Below, piece by piece: positions 9,314-17,735 of a DNA stretch of 64,000 nucleotides; position 1 is the stretch's first letter; every line of letters begins with the position of its first letter. Source of the DNA: AV80 sp035536995 (lineage in GTDB: Bacteria; Verrucomicrobiota; Verrucomicrobiia; Chthoniobacterales; UBA10450); the NCBI GenBank assembly GCA_035536995.1, contig DATLNB010000032.1:1-64000 (forward strand), written 5' to 3'. The position numbers and the translations under genes are program-made. The notes beneath the pieces are model-generated. The model saw nothing but the letters and a program-made list of their open reading frames with translations. It was not told the DNA's origin and did not search any database.

Positions 9314-9570
9314 GTTCGGCGCGGACGTCTGTTCCCAATCCCCGTAAAATCCTCGTCCCGCAGCGGACCCGAACGTGCGATCCCGGCGATGCGGCCGGTC
9401 CGGGTGGTTAGAAACAGTGCATCGAATAAACAGCACATCCGAGCGGGCGGCCGGATTCGTTAATTTGCCACCGCTTGAAAGTATTAGCCGACATCCCGCA
9501 GTCTCGAACGCCCGCCCCGGAGCCGCCGTCTCACCCCGCGACACAGGTGCGACACCGGCGCAGGGTTCGG

Positions 9571-9759
9571 ATGGCGCGGTTCCTCGTAGCCGAAGCATTT
9601 GCCATTGCGGTCATGATGGCCTCGGTCGTCGCCGGGGTTTCCGCCAGGTTTGCCGCTGATTCCCTCACCCCAATATTTAAAGTATTGCCGATTACCGCAG
9701 CGGTTGTGGCCGCAATCCTTCCGATTGTTTTCTTCGGCACCTCAAAAGGTAGCCGGTAG
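9571..9759 (+). CDS. Small two-helix membrane protein
   Basis: A 62-residue reading frame with two hydrophobic stretches (VAEAFAIAVMMASVVAGV and VLPITAAVVAAILPIVFF) separated by a short polar loop and ending GTSKGSR. The hydrophobic pattern is better than expected for a random frame, but the ribosome site is weak (gggttcgg). If it is not a gene, 9314-9814 would be about 500 bases without a coding region; I see nothing else in 9314-9570. Confidence 0.45.
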   Translation: MARFLVAEAFAIAVMMASVVAGVSARFAADSLTPIFKVLPITAAVVAAILPIVFFGTSKGSR

Positions 9760-9814
9760 AAGTCGTTCGGCGCTCGTGCATGCATCGAGCCGTTCGCGCC
9801 GACCTCCCCTGGCG

Positions 9815-10222
9815 CTAACCCTCCGCAGGGTTCGGCGCGTCCGTTTCGTCGGATTCACCGAGCAGGTCGGCGATTGTGTCCTGGATCTCGGAAATGTTAA
9901 CCGGTTTCTTGAGATAGGCGTTTCCGCAGACCTTAAGTGCGTTCTCGTGGTCGGCTTCGTCACCGTAGGCGGAGTAGTAAAGAATCGGAACTTCGGGGTC
10001 GCGTTCGCGCAGTTTTTGGCAGAGTTCGACCCCGGTGCCGTCCGGGAGACGAATATCGAGGATATAGAGGTCGAATCTGATCTCCTTCGCCAACTCCAAG
10101 CCTTCGGCCACACTGCCGGCGGTAAGGACGCCATAACCGGAATCCTGCAGAAGGGCGGCCATCATCAGGCGGGTATCCTGGTGGTCGTCCACGTGCAGGA
10201 TGCGAGCTTTCGTCCGTTGCAT
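9815..10222 (-). CDS. Single-domain response regulator (CheY-like receiver)
   Basis: A 135-residue stand-alone receiver domain. ILHVDDHQDTR gives the acidic pocket, LYILDIRLPDGTG carries the phospho-accepting Asp, YYSAYG the Ser/Thr switch position and YLKKPV the conserved Lys. There is no output domain, so it would act by protein contact or phosphorelay. The start at 10222 (MQRTKARIL) puts the first beta strand at the N-terminus; an upstream start at 10252 adds ten residues. No kinase gene is adjacent; the closest in the window is the hybrid kinase near 38 kb. Confidence 0.88.
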   Translation of the reverse strand: MQRTKARILHVDDHQDTRLMMAALLQDSGYGVLTAGSVAEGLELAKEIRFDLYILDIRLPDGTGVELCQKLRERDPEVPILYYSAYGDEADHENALKVCGNAYLKKPVNISEIQDTIADLLGESDETDAPNPAEG

Positions 10223-10394
10223 GGTCACGTGCTTCACCAAACGGGGGGACAAATCTCAGTACGTTCACCCGGGGCTCGCTGCAACTGAATTCCATTTTTC
10301 CGAGGTCGAAGGGACTAGGTTCGACGGAAAGCGGCTGCTTGCATCAATTACGGAAGAAGCAGAAACACAGCGAGTTATCCGGATTCCGCGAGAA

Positions 10395-10428
10395 TTGGCG
10401 CGCAAACAGCTTATGGAAATTATAGATG
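10395..10428 (+). promoter_or_regulatory. Candidate sigma-54-type promoter / shared start block of the PEP-CTERM gene
   Basis: TTGGCGCG followed by GCTT with exact GG-N10-GC spacing (10397 to 10409), then TTATGGAAATTATAGATG with the ATG at 10426. It matches the block before the pseudopilin operon base for base over GCTTATGGAAA, plus TATA. PEP-CTERM genes in some Proteobacteria are known to depend on RpoN and the PrsK/PrsR pair, which makes a -24/-12 reading plausible. The nearly leaderless geometry is a caution. Confidence 0.45.
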
Positions 10429-11238
10429 CGTATTTGTCCCCGTTATGCCTTAGTAATGCTCGCCGCGCTGGCGTGCTTGCTCGCCCCTGCGCCAACGGCG
10501 AAGGCCCTTGTCTTGGACTGGGACGGAGTCACGTGGAACCCGGGCTCGCTCAACTCATCCTTTGATCTTAACGCGGACGCGATCAACGACATCACGGTGT
10601 CGATGACCAGCCAGCAGGCAAACATTTGGACGAACGATCCTGTGACGGGCGACCAGACGCCGGCGATTACCCAGACGATGACCGGAGGCCTATCCCCCGT
10701 TCAGAATTCACTTATCCTCGCGGCGAACCTGAAGACGCAGAGTAACCTCACGGTCCATATCAGCTTTACGGGCGCCCAGGCCGGGGCGAACAACGTTTCC
10801 TTCAGTATTTTCGATATCGATGTTACGACGAACAGTGACATCATCGATACCATCTACGGCGTCGCCCTGGACGGGACCCATATCGCGGCGACGATCACGA
10901 ACGTTGGGTCCTCGGTGAACCATACCGGGACCGGATTGAACCAGGTCTTAGCGGGAAATTCTGCTACGGCGAACAATTCCTCGAACGGCAACGCGACCCT
11001 GACTTTCGGCTCGACCATCATTACCGACATCTTCTTCACCTTTTCGAACACTTCGGGCGCGCCGCGCTACCAGGACATAGGTATTGGAGACATTACGTTT
11101 TCGCCGGTCCCGGAAATTAATCCGACCGCAGTCGCAGCGATCTGCTGTCTCTCCGGCCTCGGATTTGTCTTCCTCGCTCGTCGCCGCGCCCGCCAGACGG
11201 CCGTGCTCGTGACAAGCGAACTGCCGCCGCCGCGCTAA
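10426..11238 (+). CDS. PEP-CTERM sorting domain protein
   Basis: A 270-residue exported protein. A signal peptide (MRICPRYALVMLAALACLL, then AKA) precedes a Ser/Thr/Asn-rich beta-sandwich-like region. The C-terminus is a PEP-CTERM tripartite signal: VPEINP, a hydrophobic helix (AVAAICCLSGLGFVFLA), then RRRARQ. An unusual 15-residue polar tail (TAVLVTSELPPPR) follows the basic cluster. Such proteins are processed by exosortase (EpsH-type) and tend to be linked to exopolysaccharide export; no exosortase gene is in the window. Its stop overlaps the stop of the convergent cysteine desulfurase (CTAA). Confidence 0.85.
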   Translation: MRICPRYALVMLAALACLLAPAPTAKALVLDWDGVTWNPGSLNSSFDLNADAINDITVSMTSQQANIWTNDPVTGDQTPAITQTMTGGLSPVQNSLILAANLKTQSNLTVHISFTGAQAGANNVSFSIFDIDVTTNSDIIDTIYGVALDGTHIAATITNVGSSVNHTGTGLNQVLAGNSATANNSSNGNATLTFGSTIITDIFFTFSNTSGAPRYQDIGIGDITFSPVPEINPTAVAAICCLSGLGFVFLARRRARQTAVLVTSELPPPR

Positions 11239-12422
11239 GCAACCGCTGGCTGGCGCGTTGCACCCGATGCGGACATCGCGCGCATCTTCGCGATGACCTC
11301 CGGAATCACTTCCAGCGCCTTATCGACATCTGCGTCCGTATTAAACCGGCCGAAAGAAAACCGCATGCTCCCCCGAGCTCGCTCCTGCGCGACGCTCATC
11401 GCGCGCAAGACATGTGAGCCGTCCAACGCGCCGGTGCGACAGGCGGACCCGGCCGAACAACAGAGATGATGGCGGTCCAGCATCAGCAGCGCGGCGTCCG
11501 CTTCAATTCCGGTAAATGCGAGGTTCGAGGTGTTTGGCAGGCGTGATCTCCGATCGCCGTTGACGACAGTTTCCGGAACGCGCTGCAAAATCCCCTCCTC
11601 GAACCGGTCGCGCAATTTGCGCACCCGATCGTTCTCCTCCGCAAGGCAGGCCGCCGCGCATTCCGCCGCTTTTCCGAGCCCGACGATCGAGGCGACATTC
11701 TCGGTCCCGGCCCGCCGATTATTTTCCTGGCTGCCGCCGATCAATGAAGGACGGAACGCGGAGCGCTTATTGAGATAGAGAACGCCGACGCCCTTTGGGC
11801 CATGGAGCTTGTGCGCAGACAGCGAGAGCGAATTGATCGTCGTCTCTTTGAGTTTGATCGGAATTTTACCCACACACTGGATTGCGTCGGTATGGAAGAG
11901 AACGCGTTTTCGCCGCGCGATTTCGGCAATTTTATCGACCGGAAACAAGACGCCTGTTTCGTTATTGGCCCACATCGCCGTAACGATTGCCGTCCGCGGC
12001 GTGATCGCGCGTTCAAGCTCATCGAGATCCAGGTTTCCATCGGAGTCAACTCCAACCACGGTCGTGCAACACCCGCGTTGACTCACCAGTTCGCAGTGTC
12101 GGCGGGTTGCGCTGTGCTCCACGGCCGTTGTCACGACGTGCTGCCGCTGCGGATCCAGCTGAAGCGCCGAATTCACGGCGGCGTTGTTTGATTCCGTCCC
12201 GCAACCGGTGAAAACGATCTCGCCCGGTTCGCACCCCAGAAGCGTTGCAACGCGCTCTCGCGCGAGCTCGATCGCGCCCCGAACCTGCCGTCCAAACGTG
12301 TATCCGCTGGACGGATTTCCGTAGTATTCCGACAGGTAAGGCAGCATTTCCTCGATCACCGCCGGATCGAGCTGCGTCGTCGCGTTATTATCGAGATAAA
12401 TGATCTGGCCGGCTGAGACCAT
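11235..12422 (-). CDS. Cysteine desulfurase, NifS/IscS type
   Basis: A 395-residue class V PLP aminotransferase-fold enzyme that takes sulfur from cysteine for Fe-S clusters, thiamine or tRNA thiolation. Seen: IYLDNNATTQ at the N-terminus, VEHSATR, the PLP-binding lysine in SLSAHKLHGPKG, the GTENV motif, and the catalytic-loop cysteine in CSAGSACRTG. Start 12422 (MVSAGQIIYLDN) matches family length; an upstream frame to 12596 adds 58 residues of poor character. No iscU or sufBCD neighbour. A GGCGGCC/GGCCGCC hairpin (12443-12468) lies just upstream of the start on the coding strand. Confidence 0.93.
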   Translation of the reverse strand: MVSAGQIIYLDNNATTQLDPAVIEEMLPYLSEYYGNPSSGYTFGRQVRGAIELARERVATLLGCEPGEIVFTGCGTESNNAAVNSALQLDPQRQHVVTTAVEHSATRRHCELVSQRGCCTTVVGVDSDGNLDLDELERAITPRTAIVTAMWANNETGVLFPVDKIAEIARRKRVLFHTDAIQCVGKIPIKLKETTINSLSLSAHKLHGPKGVGVLYLNKRSAFRPSLIGGSQENNRRAGTENVASIVGLGKAAECAAACLAEENDRVRKLRDRFEEGILQRVPETVVNGDRRSRLPNTSNLAFTGIEADAALLMLDRHHLCCSAGSACRTGALDGSHVLRAMSVAQERARGSMRFSFGRFNTDADVDKALEVIPEVIAKMRAMSASGATRQPAVA

Positions 12423-12525
12423 GAGGCGACGAGTGTAACCGGGCGGCCGGTCAACGTAAAGGCCGCCATCTGTCTGGTAGTGTCCTGATTTGAGTCCGAG
12501 GTTTTCCGGGTTGAATCTGTGGGCA

Positions 12526-12732
12526 ATGAAATTCCTGTTTGCCCTCGCGGCACTGGCTGTCGCCTCAGTCTCTTTCGCCTCGGACTCAGAGGACACGATG
12601 TGCGTAAAGCAAAAGGACGGGACGTATTATTGCAAGGCGAGCGGCAAGTTCGAGAAAGAGCCTTGCTGCGCGGTGCCGAGCAATCCGCCGGCTAAGCCGG
12701 CCCCGACGCCGACGCCGCGAGCGCGGCCCTGA
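12526..12732 (+). CDS. Small secreted Cys-containing protein
   Basis: A 68-residue protein with a signal peptide (MKFLFALAALAVASVSFA) and a short mature part with four cysteines (MCVKQ, YYCKA, and an adjacent CC pair), then a Pro-rich tail (PAKPAPTPTP). Probably exported and disulfide-bonded; no family recognised. It is divergent from the cysteine desulfurase. The start at ATG 12526 is chosen because the signal peptide begins there. Confidence 0.6.
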   Translation: MKFLFALAALAVASVSFASDSEDTMCVKQKDGTYYCKASGKFEKEPCCAVPSNPPAKPAPTPTPRARP

Positions 12733-12737
12733 GCGCC

Positions 12738-12857
12738 TTGTGGAGTGAATTTATCCCAGGTGATGGGCATACACCTTTGGAGATTGCGACGTGGGGCGTG
12801 GCGGTGCTGGTATTCGTGGCTGCCCTTTGGTTTAGCCTGCGTCGGCCGCTCACATAA
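12738..12857 (+). CDS. Possible 39-residue membrane peptide
   Basis: A short open frame begins at a TTG six bases after the preceding stop: WSEFIPGDGHTPLEIATW, then a hydrophobic helix (GVAVLVFVAALWFSL), then RRPLT and a stop. The pattern (acidic lumenal part, one helix, Arg-rich inside) is typical of a single-span membrane peptide. There is no ATG and no clear ribosome site, so it could be a frame-shifted remnant or chance. Confidence 0.3.
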   Translation: MWSEFIPGDGHTPLEIATWGVAVLVFVAALWFSLRRPLT

Positions 12858-12927
12858 ATGGCGCTCATTCCTGCTAATGCGGGATATTTCGGCCTCATTC
12901 GACCCAATTAGGCCACTACGATCTGTC

Positions 12928-13269
12928 TCACTGTGGCGGGCGCGGCGCGTTCCCCGGGTGTTGCGGATCCCGATGGGTGTATCGGAAATAAAGGTTTCGC
13001 AGATAGATCGGCAACGGCATCGCGGTGCTGAGAACGCCCACCGAATCGCGCTGATAAATCGCAAAATAGCTGAGCATCAAGAGGCTTCCAAGCGCGCTGC
13101 ACTCCCAAAACCCAAATGGGATCACGCTTTTCCGGGCCCGCTCCGATGCGATCCACTGAATCATGAATCGGAGACCGAATACGATACTGCCGGTCAGCCC
13201 AACGATCTTCCACGGGTGGATCAGGATCCCGAATACGTGCGTTTCAGCGAGAAACTGGAGACTCTTCAT
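12928..13269 (-). CDS. LAB_N domain membrane protein (lipid A biosynthesis N-terminal family)
   Basis: A 113-residue three-helix membrane protein. The family pattern is plain: HPWKIVGLTGSIVFGLRFMI, QWIASERARKSVIP, FWECSALGS, and IYLRNLYF. LAB_N domains occur alone or fused to lipid A and glycosyltransferase enzymes; the exact activity of stand-alone copies is not settled. It is adjacent to other envelope genes but convergent with them, and no lpxB is next to it. Confidence 0.85.
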   Translation of the reverse strand: MKSLQFLAETHVFGILIHPWKIVGLTGSIVFGLRFMIQWIASERARKSVIPFGFWECSALGSLLMLSYFAIYQRDSVGVLSTAMPLPIYLRNLYFRYTHRDPQHPGNAPRPPQ

Positions 13270-13421
13270 AAGTGACGAAGCTCCTTCATGCTCTGGCGGT
13301 TTACAAACCGTCCAGCCTCCGAGGGCGCCGAGTCACTTCATGTCGAGCTCACCTCTAAATACCTGCATTCTCGTCATCGCAGTTTCTTCCGGGCCCAATT
13401 CCATCTAGGGTTCCAACCGCA

Positions 13422-14531
13422 ATGTCATCCATCTGGGATCTGGCTAACCAGCAACTGCGAGAACTTTCCGTTTATGAACCGGGGAAGCCCATCGAAGAGA
13501 CCGCGCGCGAGGTCGGTGCCGAGGCTGACGAGATCATCAAGCTCGCCTCAAACGAGAACCCGCTCGGACCTTCGCCCAAGGCGCTCGCGGCAGTCCGGGC
13601 GGCGCTCGACGGCGCCCACCTTTATCCTGATGGCGGCGGCTTCTATTTGCGGGAAGCGCTGGCGGCTTCGCTGGGAATCGGGACTGATCACCTGATTCTG
13701 GGTTCAGGCTCAAATGAGATCATAGAATTTCTCGGTCACGCCTTCCTGAAGCCGGGCGCCGAGATTGTGACGTCTGAGCATGCCTTCGTCGTTTACAAGC
13801 TTGTCGCAGCAGTCTTCGGCGCACGAACCATCGAGGTGCCAAGCCGCAATTTCGCGCACGATCTGGAAGCAATGTGCGATGCGATCACGCCAAACACGCG
13901 CCTCGTCTTCGTGGCCAATCCGAACAACCCGACCGGAACTCTCGTCAGCCAGGCGGAGATCGAACGGTTCGTTGAACGCGTGCCGCCTCATGCAGTGATC
14001 GTCATCGACGAGGCTTACTTCGAGTACCTCGACCACCCCCCGGACAGTTTACGTTTCATTCGCGCGGGGCGGAACGTCGTGGCATTGCGGACGTTCTCGA
14101 AAATCCAAGGGCTGGCCAGTTTGCGGATCGGTTACGGCATTGCCCGGCCAGAAATCATCCAAGTCCTGCAAAAAGTTCGCCAGCCTTTCAACGTCTCAGG
14201 GCTGGCCCAGGCCGCAGCCCGCGCCAGCCTGGCCGATCACGACCACCGGCTCGAGACGAAGCGACTCACGGACGAGGGGCGGGCTTTCCTTCAAGAGGAA
14301 TTCGCCGCGATGAAGCTCCCGTTCGTTCCCAGTGTGGGAAATTTTGTCCTCGTGAACGTTGGTAACGGCAACAAGATATTCCGCGAGCTCCTCAAACAAC
14401 GAATTATTGTGCGCGCTCTGAAGGGCTACAATTTGCCGGAATGGGTCCGAATCTCTGTGGGAACCATGGAACAAAATCGGCGATGCATCGCAGCCTTGAA
14501 GGAGATTCTCTCGAGCGATCCGCCGCCGTGA
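13422..14531 (+). CDS. hisC: Histidinol-phosphate aminotransferase
   Basis: A 369-residue class I/II PLP aminotransferase. It transfers the amino group from glutamate to imidazole acetol phosphate in histidine synthesis. Evidence: LASNENPLGPSPKAL near residue 45, GSGSNEIIEF, NPNNPTGT near residue 167, VIDEAYFEY, the PLP lysine in TFSKIQGLASLRIG near residue 227, and VRISVGT near the end. Length is typical. It is the first gene of a coupled run: its TGA overlaps the GTG start of mnmE. No other his genes are present here. Confidence 0.93.
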   Translation: MSSIWDLANQQLRELSVYEPGKPIEETAREVGAEADEIIKLASNENPLGPSPKALAAVRAALDGAHLYPDGGGFYLREALAASLGIGTDHLILGSGSNEIIEFLGHAFLKPGAEIVTSEHAFVVYKLVAAVFGARTIEVPSRNFAHDLEAMCDAITPNTRLVFVANPNNPTGTLVSQAEIERFVERVPPHAVIVIDEAYFEYLDHPPDSLRFIRAGRNVVALRTFSKIQGLASLRIGYGIARPEIIQVLQKVRQPFNVSGLAQAAARASLADHDHRLETKRLTDEGRAFLQEEFAAMKLPFVPSVGNFVLVNVGNGNKIFRELLKQRIIVRALKGYNLPEWVRISVGTMEQNRRCIAALKEILSSDPPP

Positions 14532-15892
14532 CCGGATCGGGCGCAGCCGTCCCGGGGGATGAGACCGTCGCGGCCATTTCGACGCCCGCGGGCGAAGGCG
14601 CCGTCGCCATGGTGCGCCTCTCCGGTCCGAATGCCATTCACGTAGCCGACCAGATTTTTCGCGGGCGCGGAAAACCATCGATGTTTCCGTCGCACACCCA
14701 GCATCTGGGCGAAATTTGCCATGATAACCGCGTGGTCGATCAGGTTTTGCTTTCGATTCATCGGAGCCCGGCGAGTTATACAGGCGAGGACGTCATTGAG
14801 ATCACCTGTCATGGCGGCGTCCTCGTAACCGCGCGAGTCCTGGAAGCGTCCCTCAGTGCAGGTGCGCGCGCGGCGCGTCCGGGTGAATTTACGGAGCGCG
14901 CTTTCCTGAATGGGAAGTTGGACCTGACCCAGGCGGAGGCGGTCATGGATCTGATTCGAGCCCGGAGCGATCTCGCGTTGCGGTCGGCCCAGGAACAATT
15001 GGAAGGCCATCTCGGCGACGCAATCGGCAACATTCGCGAAGCTTTGGTTGAGTTGCTCGCCCATCTGGAGGCGTCCATCGATTTTCCGGAAGAAGGAATC
15101 AATCCGGACGAAGGATTGAGCCTCCGGAATCGGCTCGATGCGATCATGCGACAGATTCGCGCATTACTCGAGACTGCCGGACAGGGGCGCGTCCTGCGAG
15201 AAGGCGTTCGCGCCGTTATCTACGGGCCGGCGAATGCCGGGAAATCCAGTTTGCTGAACCGCTTGCTCGGATACGACCGCGCGATTGTGGCTAAAGAACC
15301 CGGGACCACCCGCGATACCATTGAAGAGGTAGTCAATATCCGCGGTATTCCCGTTCGTCTTCTCGATACCGCAGGCCTAAGGAGTTCAATAGATCCGATC
15401 GAGTTGGAAGGAATGGCCCGGACCGCGAAGTCGCTCGCCGGTGCGGACCTCGTCCTGCACGTTTTGGATGGCAGCATTCCCACGCCACCTGAAGTGGACG
15501 AAAACAGCGGCGACGATGCGCGCCGAATCCTGCTGCTGAACAAGAGCGATCTGCCGGAGCATCCCGACTGGCGGCACAGCAACGCGCTGCGGATCTGTTG
15601 TCTCTCAGCAGATGGATTTGTGGGGTTGGAGGATGCGATTGTCGATCGGCTCTCCGAACAACATTTGCGGCCGGAGAGCGGGGTGGCGATCAACGCTCGC
15701 CATCATGTTTGCCTGCGCCGCGCCCTCGCTTCCTGTGATCTGGCGCGCGGCACCCTCGAAAACGCGTTGGCGCCCGAGTACGTCACAGTCGATTTACGCC
15801 CGGTCTTGGCTGCCTTGGATGAAATCACGGGCGCCGCAAACGCGGAGGAAATCCGCGACTCGCTGTTTGCCCAATTTTGTATCGGCAAATGA
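14528..15892 (+). CDS. mnmE: tRNA modification GTPase MnmE
   Basis: With the GTG start at 14528 the protein has 454 residues, the usual length for MnmE. With MnmG it installs the carboxymethylaminomethyl group at U34 of certain tRNAs. Seen: N-terminal TVAAISTPAGEGAVAMVRLSG, the folate-binding region motif PGEFTERAFLNGK, G1 GPANAGKSS, G2/G3 GTTRDT and DTAGLR, G4 NKSD, and the C-terminal FCIGK with the catalytic cysteine. The start overlaps the hisC stop (GTGA); in-frame ATGs at 14441 and 14483 lie inside hisC and give an untypical N-terminus. mnmG is not in the window. Confidence 0.95.
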   Translation: MTGSGAAVPGDETVAAISTPAGEGAVAMVRLSGPNAIHVADQIFRGRGKPSMFPSHTQHLGEICHDNRVVDQVLLSIHRSPASYTGEDVIEITCHGGVLVTARVLEASLSAGARAARPGEFTERAFLNGKLDLTQAEAVMDLIRARSDLALRSAQEQLEGHLGDAIGNIREALVELLAHLEASIDFPEEGINPDEGLSLRNRLDAIMRQIRALLETAGQGRVLREGVRAVIYGPANAGKSSLLNRLLGYDRAIVAKEPGTTRDTIEEVVNIRGIPVRLLDTAGLRSSIDPIELEGMARTAKSLAGADLVLHVLDGSIPTPPEVDENSGDDARRILLLNKSDLPEHPDWRHSNALRICCLSADGFVGLEDAIVDRLSEQHLRPESGVAINARHHVCLRRALASCDLARGTLENALAPEYVTVDLRPVLAALDEITGAANAEEIRDSLFAQFCIGK

Positions 15893-16905
15893 ACGGCGGT
15901 GCCCTCTACCAGCGTCTTGTCCGGCCGGCGTTCTTTTCCCTTTCGGCCGAGGCTGCCCATGATCTCGCGATCCAGAGTCTGCGGGCGGCATCGTCGAGCC
16001 TTGCGCTGCTTCGGTTCCTCGAAAACTTCAAGCCGGCCTCACGCCCGACGACCTTGTTCGGGCTTACCTTCCCGAATCCGGTAGGATTGGCGGCCGGCTT
16101 CGACAAAAACGGCGTAGCCATTCCGGCATGGGCTGCGCTTGGCTTCGGATTCATCGAGATCGGCACGGTCACAGCCAGGCCGCAGCCCGGGAATCCCAAG
16201 CCGCGGATCTTCCGTTATCCCGAGCATGAGGCACTGATCAATCGCCTGGGGTTCAACAATGACGGGGCCGATGTGATTTCACGGCGGCTGCGCGCGGTGC
16301 GCGAGAGCAACAGGTGGCCGACTGTGCCCGTTGGAATCAATCTTGGCAAATCAAAGGTTACGCCTCTCGAGGAGGCGGTAGATGATTATGTCTACTCCTT
16401 CCGGCTTTTGGCGCCGCACGCTGATTACGTGGTGCTCAATGTGAGTTCACCGAACACTCCCGGTCTGCGCTCCCTTCAGGAGCATGACGCACTTGAGCGC
16501 CTGCTCCGCGCGATCTCGGCCGAAAACGCCGGGATCCAAAAACCGCTCCTGCTCAAGATCGCGCCCGACCTTGCCCACGCCGAGCTCGAGCAGGTGATCG
16601 GGACGGCCGAGCAAAACAACATCGCAGGCATCATCGCCACGAATACGACCCTGGATCATTCGGCGATCCCGACCGATCGGGATCAGACGGGCGGATTGAG
16701 CGGTCGGCCATTGCGGCACAGGGCGACCGAGCTCGTGCGGACGATCACCGCGCGCTCGAAACTGCCGGTCATTGCTTCAGGCGGAATTTCCGACGCCGCT
16801 AGTGCCCGTGAAAAAATCGATGCGGGAGCGCGTTTGATCCAGCTCTACACTGGGTTTGTCTATCGCGGCCCGGGTTTAATCCGCGAAATCGTCGAGGGAG
16901 TTTAA
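15889..16905 (+). CDS. pyrD: Dihydroorotate dehydrogenase (quinone), class 2
   Basis: A 338-residue FMN enzyme that oxidises dihydroorotate to orotate at the membrane, passing electrons to quinone. Evidence: an N-terminal amphipathic helical region (LVRPAFFSLSAEAAHDLA) typical of class 2, VGLAAGFDKNG, GFGFIEIGTVT, NRLGFNNDG, NVSSPNTPGLR with the class 2 catalytic serine, ITANT-like IIATNTTL and GGIS near the end. The ATG overlaps the mnmE stop (ATGA), giving a hisC-mnmE-pyrD coupled operon. Confidence 0.95.
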   Translation: MNGGALYQRLVRPAFFSLSAEAAHDLAIQSLRAASSSLALLRFLENFKPASRPTTLFGLTFPNPVGLAAGFDKNGVAIPAWAALGFGFIEIGTVTARPQPGNPKPRIFRYPEHEALINRLGFNNDGADVISRRLRAVRESNRWPTVPVGINLGKSKVTPLEEAVDDYVYSFRLLAPHADYVVLNVSSPNTPGLRSLQEHDALERLLRAISAENAGIQKPLLLKIAPDLAHAELEQVIGTAEQNNIAGIIATNTTLDHSAIPTDRDQTGGLSGRPLRHRATELVRTITARSKLPVIASGGISDAASAREKIDAGARLIQLYTGFVYRGPGLIREIVEGV

Positions 16906-16907
16906 AA

Positions 16908-16937
16908 CACGCGATGGCCACGCCCGGCTATCGCGTG
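16908..16937 (-). terminator. Hairpin terminator between convergent genes
   Basis: CACGCGATGGCC and GGCTATCGCGTG form a 12-bp stem with one G-U pair and a 6-base loop. Read on the minus strand it is followed by TTTT, as in an intrinsic terminator. It overlaps the last codons of the minus-strand gene (WVTR, stop). It may also slow plus-strand transcripts from pyrD. Confidence 0.6.
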
Positions 16938-17632
16938 ACCCACTTGGCATTCTTGCCGGTGATAACCGGCAATTCGTCCATCATGTATTGGGTCTTGCCG
17001 ATCACGCCCCACATCGGGATGCCCGTCGCGGCCAGCCACTTTCTCGACATGCTTTCGCCGGTGTGACAGCCCCAGCTCTTGGCGAACGCGCCCCGGGCGA
17101 ACACGCGCCCGTTGATTTTCCGCAGCTCGTCTTCGTGCAGCCACGACTTGCAGGCGCTCTCGATGTTGCTGCTGTAGTCGAACATGAAACACTTGGCATT
17201 GGAATGGCCGAAGTATTCGAAATTCACGACCTTCACGCTATCGCGCGGCTGGCCGGCGTTCAGGTAATTGATCACCTCGTTGCCTTTTGAAAAATAGATC
17301 ACCTTCAGATCGAACTTTTCGCGGACTGAATCGATGAACCCGAGCAGGTCCTGTTTCTCTTGCGCAGCGCGATCCACGTAACCCTGCTTGTAAATTAGCC
17401 AGGTGATTTTCGCGTTCGGATCCTGGGCGCGGATCTGCTCGGTCCGGAGCCGTCCGGCCCGGACGAAGTTGGCCCACCAGTGGTCGTGCGGCTCCTTTTT
17501 GTATTTCTCCCACACCATCAGGGAGGGACCGCCGATGACGAGAACGTATTCGCCATTCGTAGGAGCGGCCGCTGGCGCCTTCTGGGCGAGGGCGAGGCCG
17601 AGCAAAATGAGCAGGAAAAGCAGTCGTTTCAT
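16928..17632 (-). CDS. Secreted protein of unknown function
   Basis: A 234-residue exported protein with a signal peptide (MKRLLFLLILLGLALA, then QKAPAAAP). The mature part has alternating strands and helices (YVLVIGGPSLMVWEKY, ITWLIYKQGYVDR, LKVIYFSKGNEVINYLN, VNFEYFGHSNAKCFMFDYSS, RAGAFAKSWGCHTGESMS). The layout resembles a Rossmann-like fold with a GCHTGE segment containing Cys and His, but I cannot assign a family. ATG 17632 is the start; the upstream TTG adds two residues only. Confidence 0.75.
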   Translation of the reverse strand: MKRLLFLLILLGLALAQKAPAAAPTNGEYVLVIGGPSLMVWEKYKKEPHDHWWANFVRAGRLRTEQIRAQDPNAKITWLIYKQGYVDRAAQEKQDLLGFIDSVREKFDLKVIYFSKGNEVINYLNAGQPRDSVKVVNFEYFGHSNAKCFMFDYSSNIESACKSWLHEDELRKINGRVFARGAFAKSWGCHTGESMSRKWLAATGIPMWGVIGKTQYMMDELPVITGKNAKWVTR

Positions 17633-17735
17633 GGGCAAAATGTTGGGGAGCAGTATTTATGCTGGGATCGGATTAGATGCAACTGCTGCCCCCTTGCGTT
17701 CGTGATCGAAGACGCCCTTACGAGCAGAGACAGGA

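Noticed and set aside
9314..9570. Regulatory or coding content in the gap after the pseudopilin run
   Set aside because: No convincing frame, hairpin or promoter was found there.
12526..12857. Frameshifted single gene joining the Cys protein and the membrane peptide
   Set aside because: A -1 shift would fuse them, but there is no slippery site, and the Pro-rich end looks like a natural C-terminus.
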